The position numbers and the translations under genes are program-made. A stretch of DNA of 64,000 nt from Streptomyces iranensis (GTDB lineage: Bacteria > Actinomycetota > Actinomycetes > Streptomycetales > Streptomycetaceae), in the NCBI RefSeq assembly GCF_017874715.1, contig NZ_JAGGLR010000008.1:362844-426843 (forward strand), given 5' to 3'. Below are positions 7,462 through 15,590 of the stretch, in pieces. The notes under the pieces are model-generated. The model made no database searches, was not told the DNA's origin, and saw nothing but the letters and a program-made list of their open reading frames with translations. Position 1 is the stretch's first letter. Every line of letters starts with the position of its first letter.

Positions 7462-8363
7462 GCCGTCTCCCGGCGCTGCTGGTTGTGCGCGATGGACCAG
7501 TTCAGCGCGCTGCGCAGGGTCGAGCGGCACTCGGACGCGGTGAGTCCGGCCGCCTCCCCAGCTCCCTGAAGAGCATCCTCGACCACAGACCGGGGGAGGT
7601 CGCCCCACGCGATGAACCGCCCAAGTGCCCGCGCCGCCCGGAACAAGGCCGCCTCGCGTCCGCCGCGTTGGGCGGTGGTCACATTGCGGGTCTCATCGGC
7701 CAGCGCGGTGTCTGCGTATCGGCGGGATTGCACCGTTACGGCAACCGACGGGGCCTGTACGGGCTTTGGAGCGGGTTTGAGGACGCCCAGCAGCCACGCG
7801 GGCAGCGGGGCCGCCACAGAGCCGCCTACGGCTTCGTACGGCCCGGCGGGGGTGACGCTGCCCGCAGCGACCACGTACCCGCCCCATGCGCGGGTGTCGA
7901 TCTTCTTCGCGAGCGTGCCCTTGGTGCTGGGCAGACGAGTGCCGGGCGGGGTGGTGAAGTACAGGTGCCTCCCGCCGCTGGGAGTCCGCACCGTGAGCGT
8001 GGTGGGGACGGCCTGCCCGGCGCGCTCGCAGAGCGCATGGAAAGACGTCACGCCGCAAGGCGCGTCCGCATCATCGTCCGGCTTGGGCATGTCGAGGTCG
8101 ACCACGACCAGTCCGGACGGGCCGGTCGCGATGCCGATGTTGAACGGGGCCCGTGACCATGCCGTGCGGATGCGGTCGGGGTCGGTGGTGGCGCGCTGTT
8201 CCCACTTACGGTGCCCGGCCGCGCACTCGTCCGTACCGGTGCAGGATGCTTCGCCGTGCAGGGCCGGGGGCTTGGCTCCGAAGCGGAGGGGGAAGACGTG
8301 CCAGTCGCGTTCAGCGGCCTCCAGCGCTGCGCGGAGCAGCGCGGAGCTTGCTTCATGGGTCAT
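7458..8363 (-). CDS. bifunctional DNA primase/polymerase (Prim-Pol)
   Basis: A 301-residue protein of the bifunctional primase-polymerase family (archaeo-eukaryotic primase fold). N-terminal features are WHVFPLRFGAKPPAL, then NIGIATGPSGLVVVDLDMP, in which the DLD acidic pair binds metal, and SGGRHLYF further on. The C-terminal region (about 215-301) is helical and resembles the linker seen after Prim-Pol domains in AICE RepAM/RepPP-type proteins. It would start replication of the excised element. The ATG at 8363 has GGAGA upstream. It is coupled to the next gene by an ATGA overlap. Confidence 0.9.
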   Translation of the reverse strand: MTHEASSALLRAALEAAERDWHVFPLRFGAKPPALHGEASCTGTDECAAGHRKWEQRATTDPDRIRTAWSRAPFNIGIATGPSGLVVVDLDMPKPDDDADAPCGVTSFHALCERAGQAVPTTLTVRTPSGGRHLYFTTPPGTRLPSTKGTLAKKIDTRAWGGYVVAAGSVTPAGPYEAVGGSVAAPLPAWLLGVLKPAPKPVQAPSVAVTVQSRRYADTALADETRNVTTAQRGGREAALFRAARALGRFIAWGDLPRSVVEDALQGAGEAAGLTASECRSTLRSALNWSIAHNQQRRETA

Positions 8364-8400
8364 GCTGGATGTCTCCAGTTCTGTTGAGTGCTGGGAGACC

Positions 8401-8441
8401 GGGGCGGCCCCGACTTCATTGGCGTGAGAGGGGGCCGCCCC
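8401..8441 (-). terminator. hairpin between the mazG-like and Prim-Pol genes
   Basis: GGGGCGGCCCC pairs perfectly with GGGGCCGCCCC across a 19-nt loop. It lies in the 86-bp gap before the Prim-Pol start, so it could end the upstream transcript or attenuate entry into the replication genes. Confidence 0.6.
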
Positions 8442-8449
8442 GAGCGCAT

Positions 8450-8782
8450 CTAGGCGCTGATCGGCCGGTGCAGGCGCGCGGCCTTGTGCTTCGCGTCAAA
8501 GGCGAGGAGTTCGGCGGGGTCGTCCTCGAAGCTGTGCAGGGCGACCATCGCGGACAGGATCACGTCGCACAGCTCAACGGCGACGTCGGCACGGGTGTGG
8601 GTGATCCCCTTGCGGGGGTTCTGGCCCTGCATGCCGATGTACGCCTGAGCGACTTCCCCCGCCTCCTCGGTCACCTTCAGCAGCCGCGTGGCGATCTCGT
8701 CCGGGTCGGTGCCGTTGCGGGCATCCAGGCAGGCGACGATCGAGCGGACATGGGACCACGGCAAGGCATGGGCGTCGGTCAT
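8450..8782 (-). CDS. MazG-like nucleotide pyrophosphohydrolase family protein
   Basis: A 110-residue all-alpha protein. LLKVTEEAGEVAQAYIG supplies the ExxE metal-binding helix, and DVAVELCDVILSAMVAL the second ExxD helix of the MazG/dUTPase-like superfamily. Such proteins hydrolyse NTPs or dNTPs; small versions are frequent on Streptomyces integrative elements, perhaps tuning nucleotide pools during replication. It is separated from its neighbours by hairpins, so it may have its own expression level. Confidence 0.8.
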   Translation of the reverse strand: MTDAHALPWSHVRSIVACLDARNGTDPDEIATRLLKVTEEAGEVAQAYIGMQGQNPRKGITHTRADVAVELCDVILSAMVALHSFEDDPAELLAFDAKHKAARLHRPISA

Positions 8783-8825
8783 GGTTCTCCTCGATGGCGT
8801 ATGCGGAATCTGGGTCGGGAGTAGG

Positions 8826-8984
8826 TCAGGGAGGCAGAGACACCCCCTGCCGGGGGGCTTGTGGAGGGGGTTTCAGGGGTGCTGACCTGCGTGCCTCCCT
8901 GCCTCCCTGATGGATCATTCGCGCTGGTCAGGGCCAGGGATGCGGGCCAGGGAGGGTTTCAGGGAGTTCTCCCTGTCTCCCTGA
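8826..8984. repeat. CAGGGAG repeat cluster downstream of traB (candidate clt)
   Basis: At least seven copies of CAGGGAG or its complement in both orientations: 8827, 8895-8901, 8903-8909, 8948, 8960, 8969-8975 and 8977-8983, plus a partial copy at 8935. The copies at 8960 and 8969 form a perfect hairpin (CAGGGAG, TT, CTCCCTG). The cluster fills the 223-bp gap just beyond the traB stop codon. In studied Streptomyces plasmids the cis transfer locus with 8-bp TraB recognition repeats lies in the same place. Confidence 0.7.
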
Positions 8985-9005
8985 CCGGCACGGGTGTGGC
9001 TCCCT

Positions 9006-11126
9006 CTACTCGGCGGCGGAAGCGGAATCCGTCTCGTCCCGCTCGGCGAGAGCGCGCTGAACGCGATCGCGGCCGACGACCATGCGGCCATCGGACTTGT
9101 ACGGCTCGGCCCCGGTGCCCTCCAGGACGCGCTTGAGGTCGATGAACGACCACTTGCCGTAAACGTCTGCGTCGAGCGCGGCGAGCCGCTTGAGCACGTC
9201 TTGGGTGAGCACGCGCGAGGCGTCCCCGACCACGGTGGCGATGTCGGCGAGCGGGTCCCGCTCCTCACCCCGGTCGATGACGTGCAGCGTGGTCACACCG
9301 TCCCGGAGGGCTTTGGCCCGGTTGATGATGGCCTCTGCCTGGTCGTCGTCGATGTAGTGCGTGCGCACCGTGAGGGACGACTGCCCCTTGGGGATCTCGA
9401 TCCCGTCACTGGCGACGACCAGGGTTCCCTTGTCCAGCCCCTGACGCAGCAGGTGCGGCGCGGCCCCGCCGTCAACGGCCTTGTCTCCCAGCGCCATGCG
9501 GGCCTGAGACTCGGTGCCCAGCGCGAGGGATGCGCGGGTGTGGGCCCCTTCGCGGACCAGCTTGGGAAGGTTCTGGTCGGTGGGGTCCTGCGTGCCCTCC
9601 CACAGGATCACGTCCACCGCCCGGCCCTGGTTGTGGACCTTGCGCACGGCCATGAAGTACCGGGAGGTGGCCTTGGAGCCGCCGTAGGGGCGGTTCTCCT
9701 CGTCCTTGACCGGGCACATGAACGCCACCTGCGCCTCGTCCACGATGCCGATCAGCGGCGCGAAGACCGCCTTGGGGTCGAGCCTGCGCGCCTCGATCCG
9801 GCGGTTCATCTCCACCACCAGGCCCTCGACCATCTCGGTGGCCTCGATGACGTTCTCATCGGCCGGGCCCTGGATGAGCACGGTGGCCAGACCGTCGAAC
9901 ATGGCCCAGTCCCCCACGCCCTTCAGGTCAGCGATCCGGAATTCCACCGTGCGATCGAGCGCCGCCCACAGGGCCAGCGCCCGCAGGGACGCGGTCTTGC
10001 CCTGGTTCGACAACCCCGTGACCAGCAGGTGCCGCTGAAACAGGCTCAGCGCGGCAGCGTCCCCGCGCAGGTCCTGACCCCAGGGGGCGCGGCCCTTCTT
10101 GTAGTCGGCGGTCACGGTCTCGTCGGTGACCAGCGGAGACGGCCCGATCGGCTCGTCCAGCGCCCCGGAATCGGCGACCCACAGCCGGACGGTGCGGGCT
10201 GCCTCCGGGATGGTGATGAACACCTCGTGCTCATGCCGGGACAGGTTCTCCGCGAGCTTCCGGCGCCGGTTCTGCACCTCGATCGTGGACACCCCGGAAG
10301 GCAGGGTGACGTCGAGTTCGACGCCGCATCCGGCGATCACGATCGGGGAGAGCATCGCCGCGCCGGCGTCGCCCATCTCCTTGATGGCGTTGCGCAGGGC
10401 GGGAACGCCGAGGTCGCGCAGGGCCTTGACGACGATCGAGGGGGTGATGGGCTCCCCCTCGCTGCTGCGGGCGGATGTGGGCAGGGCCCAGTTGGGTGCG
10501 GCCTGCTGGTGACGGCCAACCGTCCACAGGCCGAGGAGGGCGAGGATGGGGCCGATCGTGACCAGCGGGCCCCACACGATGGCCACGATGGTGATGAGCA
10601 GCCTGATGAACTCGACCACCGCCATCAGCGGCGTGACCACGTCGGTGACGTCCTTGTTGGCACAGGCCAGCACCACCCCGAGCGCCACCAGGGCGCCCAT
10701 GCCCACACCGGTGCCGACCACGGCGCCCTTGGCTATGGCGACCGGGGCGCGCAGCAGGTCCATGCGGCGCCGGTGCCGGGCCTCGCGGAAGCGCTGCCCG
10801 CGCTCTTCCCACTCGGCGGCCACCTCATAGTTTCCCGCAGCTTCGGCGGCGCGCAGCATGCGCTCATAGCGGGAGGCGGTCCGCCCGTCCCAGGTCCGGC
10901 GGGCCACGATCCGCGCACCACCCAGCACGTACATGTTGTGCCGCACGACCGCACGCGCGGCGGCCTTGGTGCGCTCGTGCGTGACGACCGTCCGCGCGGC
11001 GCGGCCGGAGCGCACCCACAACGGCACGGCTGGCGCGGGCGCGGCCTCGACCCCGGCCGGTGTCGGCCGGTCCTCGGCGGCGGGAGTCGGGGTGTGCTTG
11101 TAGAGGTGAACGACGTTGTCGCTCAT
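9006..11126 (-). CDS. FtsK/SpoIIIE-type conjugative DNA translocase (TraB)
   Basis: A 706-residue membrane-anchored double-stranded DNA pump, the main transfer protein of Streptomyces elements. An N-terminal cytoplasmic region is followed by two or three membrane helices (about residues 133-205), then an FtsK motor: Walker A VTGLSNQGKTASL (about 362-374) and Walker B IGIVDEAQVAFM (about 460). The C-terminal 60 residues (YGKWSFIDLKRVLEGTGAEP onward) form a winged-helix gamma-like domain that in TraB reads 8-bp repeats. The CAGGGAG repeat cluster starts right after its stop codon. Confidence 0.93.
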   Translation of the reverse strand: MSDNVVHLYKHTPTPAAEDRPTPAGVEAAPAPAVPLWVRSGRAARTVVTHERTKAAARAVVRHNMYVLGGARIVARRTWDGRTASRYERMLRAAEAAGNYEVAAEWEERGQRFREARHRRRMDLLRAPVAIAKGAVVGTGVGMGALVALGVVLACANKDVTDVVTPLMAVVEFIRLLITIVAIVWGPLVTIGPILALLGLWTVGRHQQAAPNWALPTSARSSEGEPITPSIVVKALRDLGVPALRNAIKEMGDAGAAMLSPIVIAGCGVELDVTLPSGVSTIEVQNRRRKLAENLSRHEHEVFITIPEAARTVRLWVADSGALDEPIGPSPLVTDETVTADYKKGRAPWGQDLRGDAAALSLFQRHLLVTGLSNQGKTASLRALALWAALDRTVEFRIADLKGVGDWAMFDGLATVLIQGPADENVIEATEMVEGLVVEMNRRIEARRLDPKAVFAPLIGIVDEAQVAFMCPVKDEENRPYGGSKATSRYFMAVRKVHNQGRAVDVILWEGTQDPTDQNLPKLVREGAHTRASLALGTESQARMALGDKAVDGGAAPHLLRQGLDKGTLVVASDGIEIPKGQSSLTVRTHYIDDDQAEAIINRAKALRDGVTTLHVIDRGEERDPLADIATVVGDASRVLTQDVLKRLAALDADVYGKWSFIDLKRVLEGTGAEPYKSDGRMVVGRDRVQRALAERDETDSASAAE

Positions 11127-11182
11127 GCTGAAACGTCTCCTGACTGCCCCCCTTCGAAAGGGGCGGGAAGGGATGCGAAAAG

Positions 11183-11231
11183 CCCTGGGGCGGCCGCTGT
11201 TCCTTGGCCGGGCCGGTCGGCCGCCCCAGGG
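11183..11231 (-). terminator. hairpin upstream of traB
   Basis: CCCTGGGGCGGCCG and its exact complement CGGCCGCCCCAGGG (14 bp each) flank a 21-nt loop. It sits between the 56-residue gene and the traB start and could attenuate transcription into traB. Confidence 0.6.
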
Positions 11232-11244
11232 GTGTTGGACTAGG

Positions 11245-11415
11245 TCAGCGGCGGTACCAGGGCACGTGCTTCTCGGTCTCGACCACGCGGTCGTGGTCGG
11301 CCAGGTACGCGGGGCTGTCGGGGTCGGTGTGCTGGGCCAGCGAGCGCTTGGCGGCCTTGTAGGCGGCCACCGCCGTCTTCGCGGCGGTCGTCTGCTGGGG
11401 GGTCTTCCGGGCCAT
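11245..11415 (-). CDS. small basic protein, unknown function
   Basis: A 56-residue protein starting MARKTPQQTTAAKTAVAAY and ending VVETEKHVPWYRR. It is rich in Ala, Lys and Arg with a helical middle. I chose the ATG at 11415 because a GGAAGG sequence lies just upstream. It is in the transfer operon, between a coiled-coil gene and traB. I do not recognise the family. Confidence 0.6.
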   Translation of the reverse strand: MARKTPQQTTAAKTAVAAYKAAKRSLAQHTDPDSPAYLADHDRVVETEKHVPWYRR

Positions 11416-11497
11416 CACGCGTCCTTCCGGTTGCGGGGCCGGGCTATTCGGTCCCACCGCACCCCCACGGGAAGCCCGCGGGGGACGGAAGGACCGG

Positions 11498-11851
11498 TCA
11501 CAGACCGGCGCTGCGGATCGCCTTCTCGGTGGCCCGCGCCCGCTGTTCCGCCTTCGTCAGGGCGGTGCGTGCGGCGGCCCGGTCCTCGCGGGAGGCGGCG
11601 CGTACGGCGGCCTTGGCGGTGGCCAGTTCGGCCTTGGCCTTCTCGTTCTGGCGGTGCAGAGCGGCGGCCTCCAGGCGGCCGCGCTCCTCGGCGGCGTCGT
11701 CGATGGCGTCGATCTGCCGCTCGATCTTCGGGTCCACTGCATCGGCGGCCGCCTGCTTGACGCCGCGCAGGATCAGCCAGGCGCGCTTGCGCTTCTCGGC
11801 CGGGGTGTAGGAGCGGTAAACCTCGCTCACAACGGTGTCCTTCCTGATCAC
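11498..11851 (-). CDS. predicted coiled-coil protein, unknown function
   Basis: A 117-residue highly charged helical protein. From residue 40 onward heptad-like Ala/Glu/Arg/Lys patterns (EERGRLEAAALHRQNEKAKA) run to the end, suggesting one long coiled coil. The N-terminal SYTPAEKRKRAWLILRGVKQ is basic and may contact DNA or membrane. It is part of the leftward transfer operon. No enzyme motif is seen. Confidence 0.7.
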   Translation of the reverse strand: MIRKDTVVSEVYRSYTPAEKRKRAWLILRGVKQAAADAVDPKIERQIDAIDDAAEERGRLEAAALHRQNEKAKAELATAKAAVRAASREDRAAARTALTKAEQRARATEKAIRSAGL

Positions 11852-11874
11852 GGGGGGGAATGCGCGGGTATCGG

Positions 11875-12228
11875 TCAGGCGGTGTGCTCGGACTCGCCGA
11901 ACGCCCTGTTCACCTGGATGAGCTGCACTTCGGTGGTCATGAGGTGGCCGAGGAGGCGGCCCGTGTCGGTCGCGGGGACGTCCGCGTACTCGCTCACCAG
12001 GGCGCGCACGGCTTCGAGGATGAGGATCTGTTCGGCCACGCCCTCCACGTCGTCGGCTGTGGGGTGAGTGACCGTGGCGGACACCTCTGTGAGGAGGTTC
12101 CTGGCCGCGGCAAGGCGGCTGGCCAGCTCTTCGGGGTCGTTCAGGTCGACCAGGCCCATCGCGTCGATGTAGTCACGGACGCGGGTGAGCGTGATGACCT
12201 GTTCGGCGGTGCGGACGATGTCGTCCAT
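11875..12228 (-). CDS. hypothetical protein of the transfer operon
   Basis: A 117-residue acidic, mainly helical protein starting MDDIVRTAEQVITLTRVRDY. I use the ATG at 12228, not a longer reading that would add a Pro/Ala-rich lead. It has no Cys, no membrane segment and no motif I recognise. Codon bias and its position in the operon support a real gene. Confidence 0.65.
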   Translation of the reverse strand: MDDIVRTAEQVITLTRVRDYIDAMGLVDLNDPEELASRLAAARNLLTEVSATVTHPTADDVEGVAEQILILEAVRALVSEYADVPATDTGRLLGHLMTTEVQLIQVNRAFGESEHTA

Positions 12229-12250
12229 GGGGTGTGCTCTCCACTCCTGC

Positions 12251-12406
12251 TCAGGACGCTTTGGGCTTGTGGGTGCGGCGGTGGGTGGTGTCGGCCACCC
12301 CTGCGGGGTGCCTGCCGGGGCGGCGGCCGTTGCCGGTGACGGTGCGGTCCCCCGGCGCGCTGCCACCCGCACCGGCCGGGCCAGGGTGCGGGGCCTTGCT
12401 GGTCAT
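12251..12406 (-). CDS. very small basic, glycine/proline-rich protein
   Basis: A 51-residue reading frame (MTSKAPHPGPAGAGGSAPGD at the start, THRRTHKPKAS at the end). It lies in the operon between the membrane protein gene (ends 12422) and the 117-residue gene (starts 12228), filling an otherwise empty gap. It looks disordered and basic. The support is position and coding bias only. Confidence 0.45.
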   Translation of the reverse strand: MTSKAPHPGPAGAGGSAPGDRTVTGNGRRPGRHPAGVADTTHRRTHKPKAS

Positions 12407-12421
12407 GCGGGGCCTCCCCGA

Positions 12422-12904
12422 TCAGCGGTTGCGGACGGTGGTGTGGGAGCGGCCCCACCAGCGATTGGCCACGTGGTGATGGGTGATGTAGGTGTCACCG
12501 CCCTTGCGGCGGCCGGTGGCCAGGGCCGCACCAGCCGCCACACCCGCAGCGAGAAGGGCTTTGACGAGGGAATCCACCACGATCGCGGCGGCCCCGGCAG
12601 CGAAGTAGGCACCCACCCCGGCCCCGGCGGCGAACACACCCTTGGCAGCCACCCGCTGAGCCTGCGGATCCGCCCCGGCCGACACCGGGACGGGCCCGGG
12701 GGCCGGGGTGTGGATGGTGGGGAGGTCTTCGCGGCGTACGGCCACGAAACCGCCGTGCGCGCCGGGCACGTAGACCACCGGGCCGCGCTCAGCGGCGAGT
12801 TCTACAGCCCCGCTCAGCGGCTGCTGGACGGGGCTGTAGAGGTCGGGGGTGAGCGGGTCGGGGACCGGGTCACCCGGCGGGTGGTAGGGCAGGGGCGTGG
12901 TCAT
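12422..12904 (-). CDS. membrane protein, Spd-like
   Basis: A 160-residue protein. The N-terminal 60 residues are Pro-rich. Two adjacent Ala/Gly-rich hydrophobic helices follow (about 88-130: VFAAGAGVGAYFAAGAAAIV, then LLAAGVAAGAALATG), then a His/Trp-containing tail, THHHVANRWWGRSHTTVRNR. The start at 12904 overlaps the stop of the upstream gene (ATGA). Small membrane proteins in this position in Streptomyces plasmids are often spread (Spd) proteins that help intramycelial transfer; that role is inferred. Confidence 0.65.
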   Translation of the reverse strand: MTTPLPYHPPGDPVPDPLTPDLYSPVQQPLSGAVELAAERGPVVYVPGAHGGFVAVRREDLPTIHTPAPGPVPVSAGADPQAQRVAAKGVFAAGAGVGAYFAAGAAAIVVDSLVKALLAAGVAAGAALATGRRKGGDTYITHHHVANRWWGRSHTTVRNR

Positions 12905-13290
12905 GCCGCCTCCGTGAAGTCGTCGGGATAGGCGCAGGTCACACACACCCCGAGCGAAGTGGGGATGCAGTAACCCGCGACCGTGGAGCACTTCGGGCAG
13001 GTACGGCGGGCGCGCATCATCGCCTCGTGCGCGCGCCACATGCCCGGGGTCATCGGCCGGACCTGCTTGGCCAGGTCCAGGCGGTAGAGGTAGGCCACCG
13101 ACACACCGGACTTCCGGCGGCGGGAGCGGCGCATCACCTGCGCCGCTATCGGCTGACCCCCCGGACGCAAGCCCCGAGCCCGTAACTGACGACGCGTCGC
13201 GTAGCCGTCCGGCGCCAGCCGCCACGGGTACGTGGCCAGACCCCACGTGGTGCCGGTGGGGTCATAGCACTTGCCGAATGCCGGGGACAT
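12901..13290 (-). CDS. RRQRL-motif zinc-binding protein
   Basis: A 129-residue protein of a family common on Streptomyces integrative elements. An RRQ(R)L-type motif is present as ATRRQLRARGLRPGGQP near residue 30. A C-terminal zinc ribbon follows: CPKCSTVAGYC and CVTCAYPDD. The function is unknown; the basic motif plus Zn ribbon suggests nucleic-acid binding. Its ATG shares one base with the TGA of the upstream methylase-like gene, and its own stop overlaps the next start. Confidence 0.75.
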   Translation of the reverse strand: MSPAFGKCYDPTGTTWGLATYPWRLAPDGYATRRQLRARGLRPGGQPIAAQVMRRSRRRKSGVSVAYLYRLDLAKQVRPMTPGMWRAHEAMMRARRTCPKCSTVAGYCIPTSLGVCVTCAYPDDFTEAA

Positions 13291-13991
13291 CAGGCTGCCG
13301 CCGCATCGGTCACGGACCGGCCGGCGAGGAACGCTTGGCCGATCCAGGTGGTGTAGGCGGGCGGGATGGCCTCGGTGAGTTCCTCCCGCGCGTCGGTCCA
13401 GGTAATGCCCATCGCGGCCTGCATCTCCGGGACCGTGGCCTTGCCGCCCCCGGAGCCGTACGGGGCCACGTAGGGACCGTCGTAGTAGCGGCCGTGCCGG
13501 TGGCCACGGACCCGCCCCCGATGCTTGGGGTGCGGCGGCTGCACGACGCTCCAGCCGCCCAACTCGAAGTTGCGGTGGCGCAGCACTCCGAGGCCGAACA
13601 TCTCCCCGCACAGCGCGAGATCCCGGCGGATCGGCGCCTTGCCGTTGGGCTGCTCGATCACGTACGGCAGGCCCGTACGGTCCAGCAGTGCCCGTAACTC
13701 GGGGATGAGCTGGACATGAGCACCTCCCCAGCCGCGGGAGCGGTTCGTGCCCACGGTGAGCGCGCATCCGGCCTGGCACGGCGGGGAGGCATGCACCAGC
13801 GTGTACCGCCGGATCTCACCCGAGGCGATCAGGTGGGCGAGGTAGGCCAGGGCATCGCCCCGGTGGTAGGGGAAGGGGTACCGGGGCCGGTCGGCGATGT
13901 CGCAGCCGTCCACGGCGAACCCGGCATCCTCGAAACCCTTCCCCGCACCGCCGGCGCAGGAGAACAGATCCAGCACACGCGGCCGGCTCAT
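13290..13991 (-). CDS. DNA cytosine methyltransferase-like protein, short orphan
   Basis: A 233-residue protein. Motif I (VLDLFSCAGGAGKGF, SAM binding) and motif IV (HASPPCQAG with the catalytic Cys) are clear. The usual ENV motif is replaced by VIEQPNG, and the motif VIII to X region is shortened (AIPPAYTTWIGQAFLAG resembles motif X). No restriction enzyme gene is adjacent. It could be an orphan C5 methylase protecting element DNA in new hosts, or a diverged, target-recognition-poor relative like those in actinophages. It is coupled within the operon. Confidence 0.75.
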   Translation of the reverse strand: MSRPRVLDLFSCAGGAGKGFEDAGFAVDGCDIADRPRYPFPYHRGDALAYLAHLIASGEIRRYTLVHASPPCQAGCALTVGTNRSRGWGGAHVQLIPELRALLDRTGLPYVIEQPNGKAPIRRDLALCGEMFGLGVLRHRNFELGGWSVVQPPHPKHRGRVRGHRHGRYYDGPYVAPYGSGGGKATVPEMQAAMGITWTDAREELTEAIPPAYTTWIGQAFLAGRSVTDAAAA

Positions 13992-14854
13992 ACCGCCACC
14001 GCCTCAGGCGCAGTGGCGGGCGACTCGGCCCGCTCGGCACGGAGCGCATCCCGCAGACCGCGCGCCTTCTCCGCCGACGTGTGGACTTCCTTGCGGATGC
14101 GGTCGGCCGTCAGCTCCTCATCCGACCAGTCGGCGGTAGCCTTCCGGGCCTCATCCAGGAGTTCGGCGGGCGTCCGCTTCGGTCGGGTGGGCCGGGCCGA
14201 CTGGGGAACCCGACCGGTCGCCCGACGCGGACGGGCCGACTCGACCGGTACCGCCGCACCGGCCGGGGCCGACCGGTCGGCGGCGGGCCGTGCGACCGGT
14301 GCCGGGGCCGGAAGGGGGTTCGGGTCGGCGACCGGGGCGGGCGGCTCGTCGGCCGACTCCCCCAGGTCAGACATAGACCGATTGCTCTCACTCTCGGCCG
14401 TTTTCTCCGCATTTGTGGTCGGCTCGGGTCGGTGGTGGAGCACCTTGGCGACCAGATCCGACCCGAAGTAGATCGACCCGACCGGAAGTGAGGTCGCCAG
14501 CAGCACCAGCAGCCAACCGACCTTGCCCAGGTCGGCCAGTCGGCCGGGGTCGACCGAACCGCCGTGCAGTTCGGGGACCAGTCCGTGCACGTAGTTCAGC
14601 ACCAGCGAGGCGGACGTGTAGAAGGCCAGCACCCGCAGCGCGAACCGTTGATCCGACCGCGCGGTCAGCACCAGTCGGGCGACCAGCGCCAGAGCCATCA
14701 GACCGTCGACCACGAAGGCGTACAGCGTCGCGGCTGTCTCGTCGGCACCGATGGCCGTAGCCACGTCCCTCAGCGCGTTCCACGACACCCGGAAGGCCAT
14801 TCCGACCACACCGACCAGAGCGAGGACGAGAGCAGTCTTGGCCTTGCGGTTCAT
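13988..14854 (-). CDS. DUF2637-type membrane protein (SpdB-like)
   Basis: A 288-residue protein with four membrane helices in the first 135 residues (starting KTALVLALVGVVGMAFRVSW), then a long Pro/Ala/Arg-rich linker and a helical C-terminus (TPAELLDEARKATADWSDEE). This matches DUF2637 proteins encoded near tra genes and called spread proteins in Streptomyces plasmids. ATG 14854 overlaps the upstream stop by 4 nt; a longer reading adds only low-complexity residues. Likely role: membrane partner of TraB in passing DNA between mycelial compartments (inference). Confidence 0.78.
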   Translation of the reverse strand: MNRKAKTALVLALVGVVGMAFRVSWNALRDVATAIGADETAATLYAFVVDGLMALALVARLVLTARSDQRFALRVLAFYTSASLVLNYVHGLVPELHGGSVDPGRLADLGKVGWLLVLLATSLPVGSIYFGSDLVAKVLHHRPEPTTNAEKTAESESNRSMSDLGESADEPPAPVADPNPLPAPAPVARPAADRSAPAGAAVPVESARPRRATGRVPQSARPTRPKRTPAELLDEARKATADWSDEELTADRIRKEVHTSAEKARGLRDALRAERAESPATAPEAVAV

Positions 14855-15138
14855 GCCGGGCCCCCTTTGTCTTCCCAGGGGGTGTAGGTGACCGGCTCGT
14901 CGGCGGTCCAGCGGCGCAGCAGCCGGGCGGCGACCTCCATATCGTGGTCCTGCTCCAGCACACCGGCCAGAACGCACCGCGCGTCAGACACCCGGCGGCC
15001 GAGCAGCAAGGAGTACTCCCGCTCGTCCCGATCCGTCAGGCCCGGCAGGGGAAGGTCCAGTGCGTCATGCACGGCCCGCAGCAACGCCGTAACGGCGTCC
15101 TCGACCGGGGCCGCCACGGGGGTGATGGGCTCGCTCAC
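14851..15138 (-). CDS. small helical protein of the transfer operon
   Basis: A 95-residue acidic protein starting at GTG 15138, which overlaps the TGA of the upstream PycTM-like gene (GTGA). Sequence landmarks are SEPITPVAAPVEDAVTALL and EYSLLLGRRVSDARCVLAGV. No motif is recognised. Its start and stop are both locked by overlaps with neighbours, strong support for it being a real gene. Confidence 0.72.
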   Translation of the reverse strand: MSEPITPVAAPVEDAVTALLRAVHDALDLPLPGLTDRDEREYSLLLGRRVSDARCVLAGVLEQDHDMEVAARLLRRWTADEPVTYTPWEDKGGPA

Positions 15139-15590
15139 AGCACACCCCCCACAGCCATACCGGCCGCGACGACGAGCAGAGCGCCGGCCGCGCGGGTCAC
15201 GTCGATCGCACGCTGAAGGGCGGCGAACTTCAGCAGCGCGATCCGCGAGAGGTTCGCGATGTCCTCCCCGCGCCGGTCCTCGGCCAGCAGGGCGCAGATC
15301 TCGTCGCCGGTCAGCCGGGCCCACAGCGGGAAACCCGCCACAGCAGCGCCGGACAGGTTCGGCCGGACCACCCGCAGCAGCAGCGCAGCGGCCGTCACCA
15401 GCAGCAGCACGCCCACGCCACCAACCACGTACACGAGGGTGGGAAGGTGCGCGTCGCCGGCGACGGTCCACACACCGGCCAGAACCGCACCAATGAACGC
15501 CAGCAGCAGACTGGCCTTGCCATCGGTCCGGGCGATTTCCGCCTTCACCTCCGCATGCGCGGTGGCGAGGTTGGCATCCAGTGTGGTCAC
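15135..15590 (-). CDS. PycTM-like two-helix membrane protein
   Basis: A 151-residue protein. The start, EVKAEIARTDGKASLLLAF, followed by two membrane helices (about 30-70), then an amphipathic region and a last hydrophobic helix (AAGALLVVAAGMAVGGVL), matches the PycTM domain of Pycsar effectors, in which an R/K-T-D-x-K-A-S motif precedes the helices. No cyclase gene is nearby, so this is probably a family member working in transfer or exclusion, or an effector triggered in trans. It is coupled to both neighbours by 4-nt overlaps. Confidence 0.65.
   Translation of the reverse strand: MTTLDANLATAHAEVKAEIARTDGKASLLLAFIGAVLAGVWTVAGDAHLPTLVYVVGGVGVLLLVTAAALLLRVVRPNLSGAAVAGFPLWARLTGDEICALLAEDRRGEDIANLSRIALLKFAALQRAIDVTRAAGALLVVAAGMAVGGVL

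Noticed and set aside
13290..13991. A restriction-modification system
   Set aside because: No restriction endonuclease gene is adjacent; neighbours are transfer-operon genes.
15135..15590. A complete Pycsar defence system
   Set aside because: Only the effector-like membrane protein is present; no adenylate/guanylate-cyclase-type gene was found on the element.
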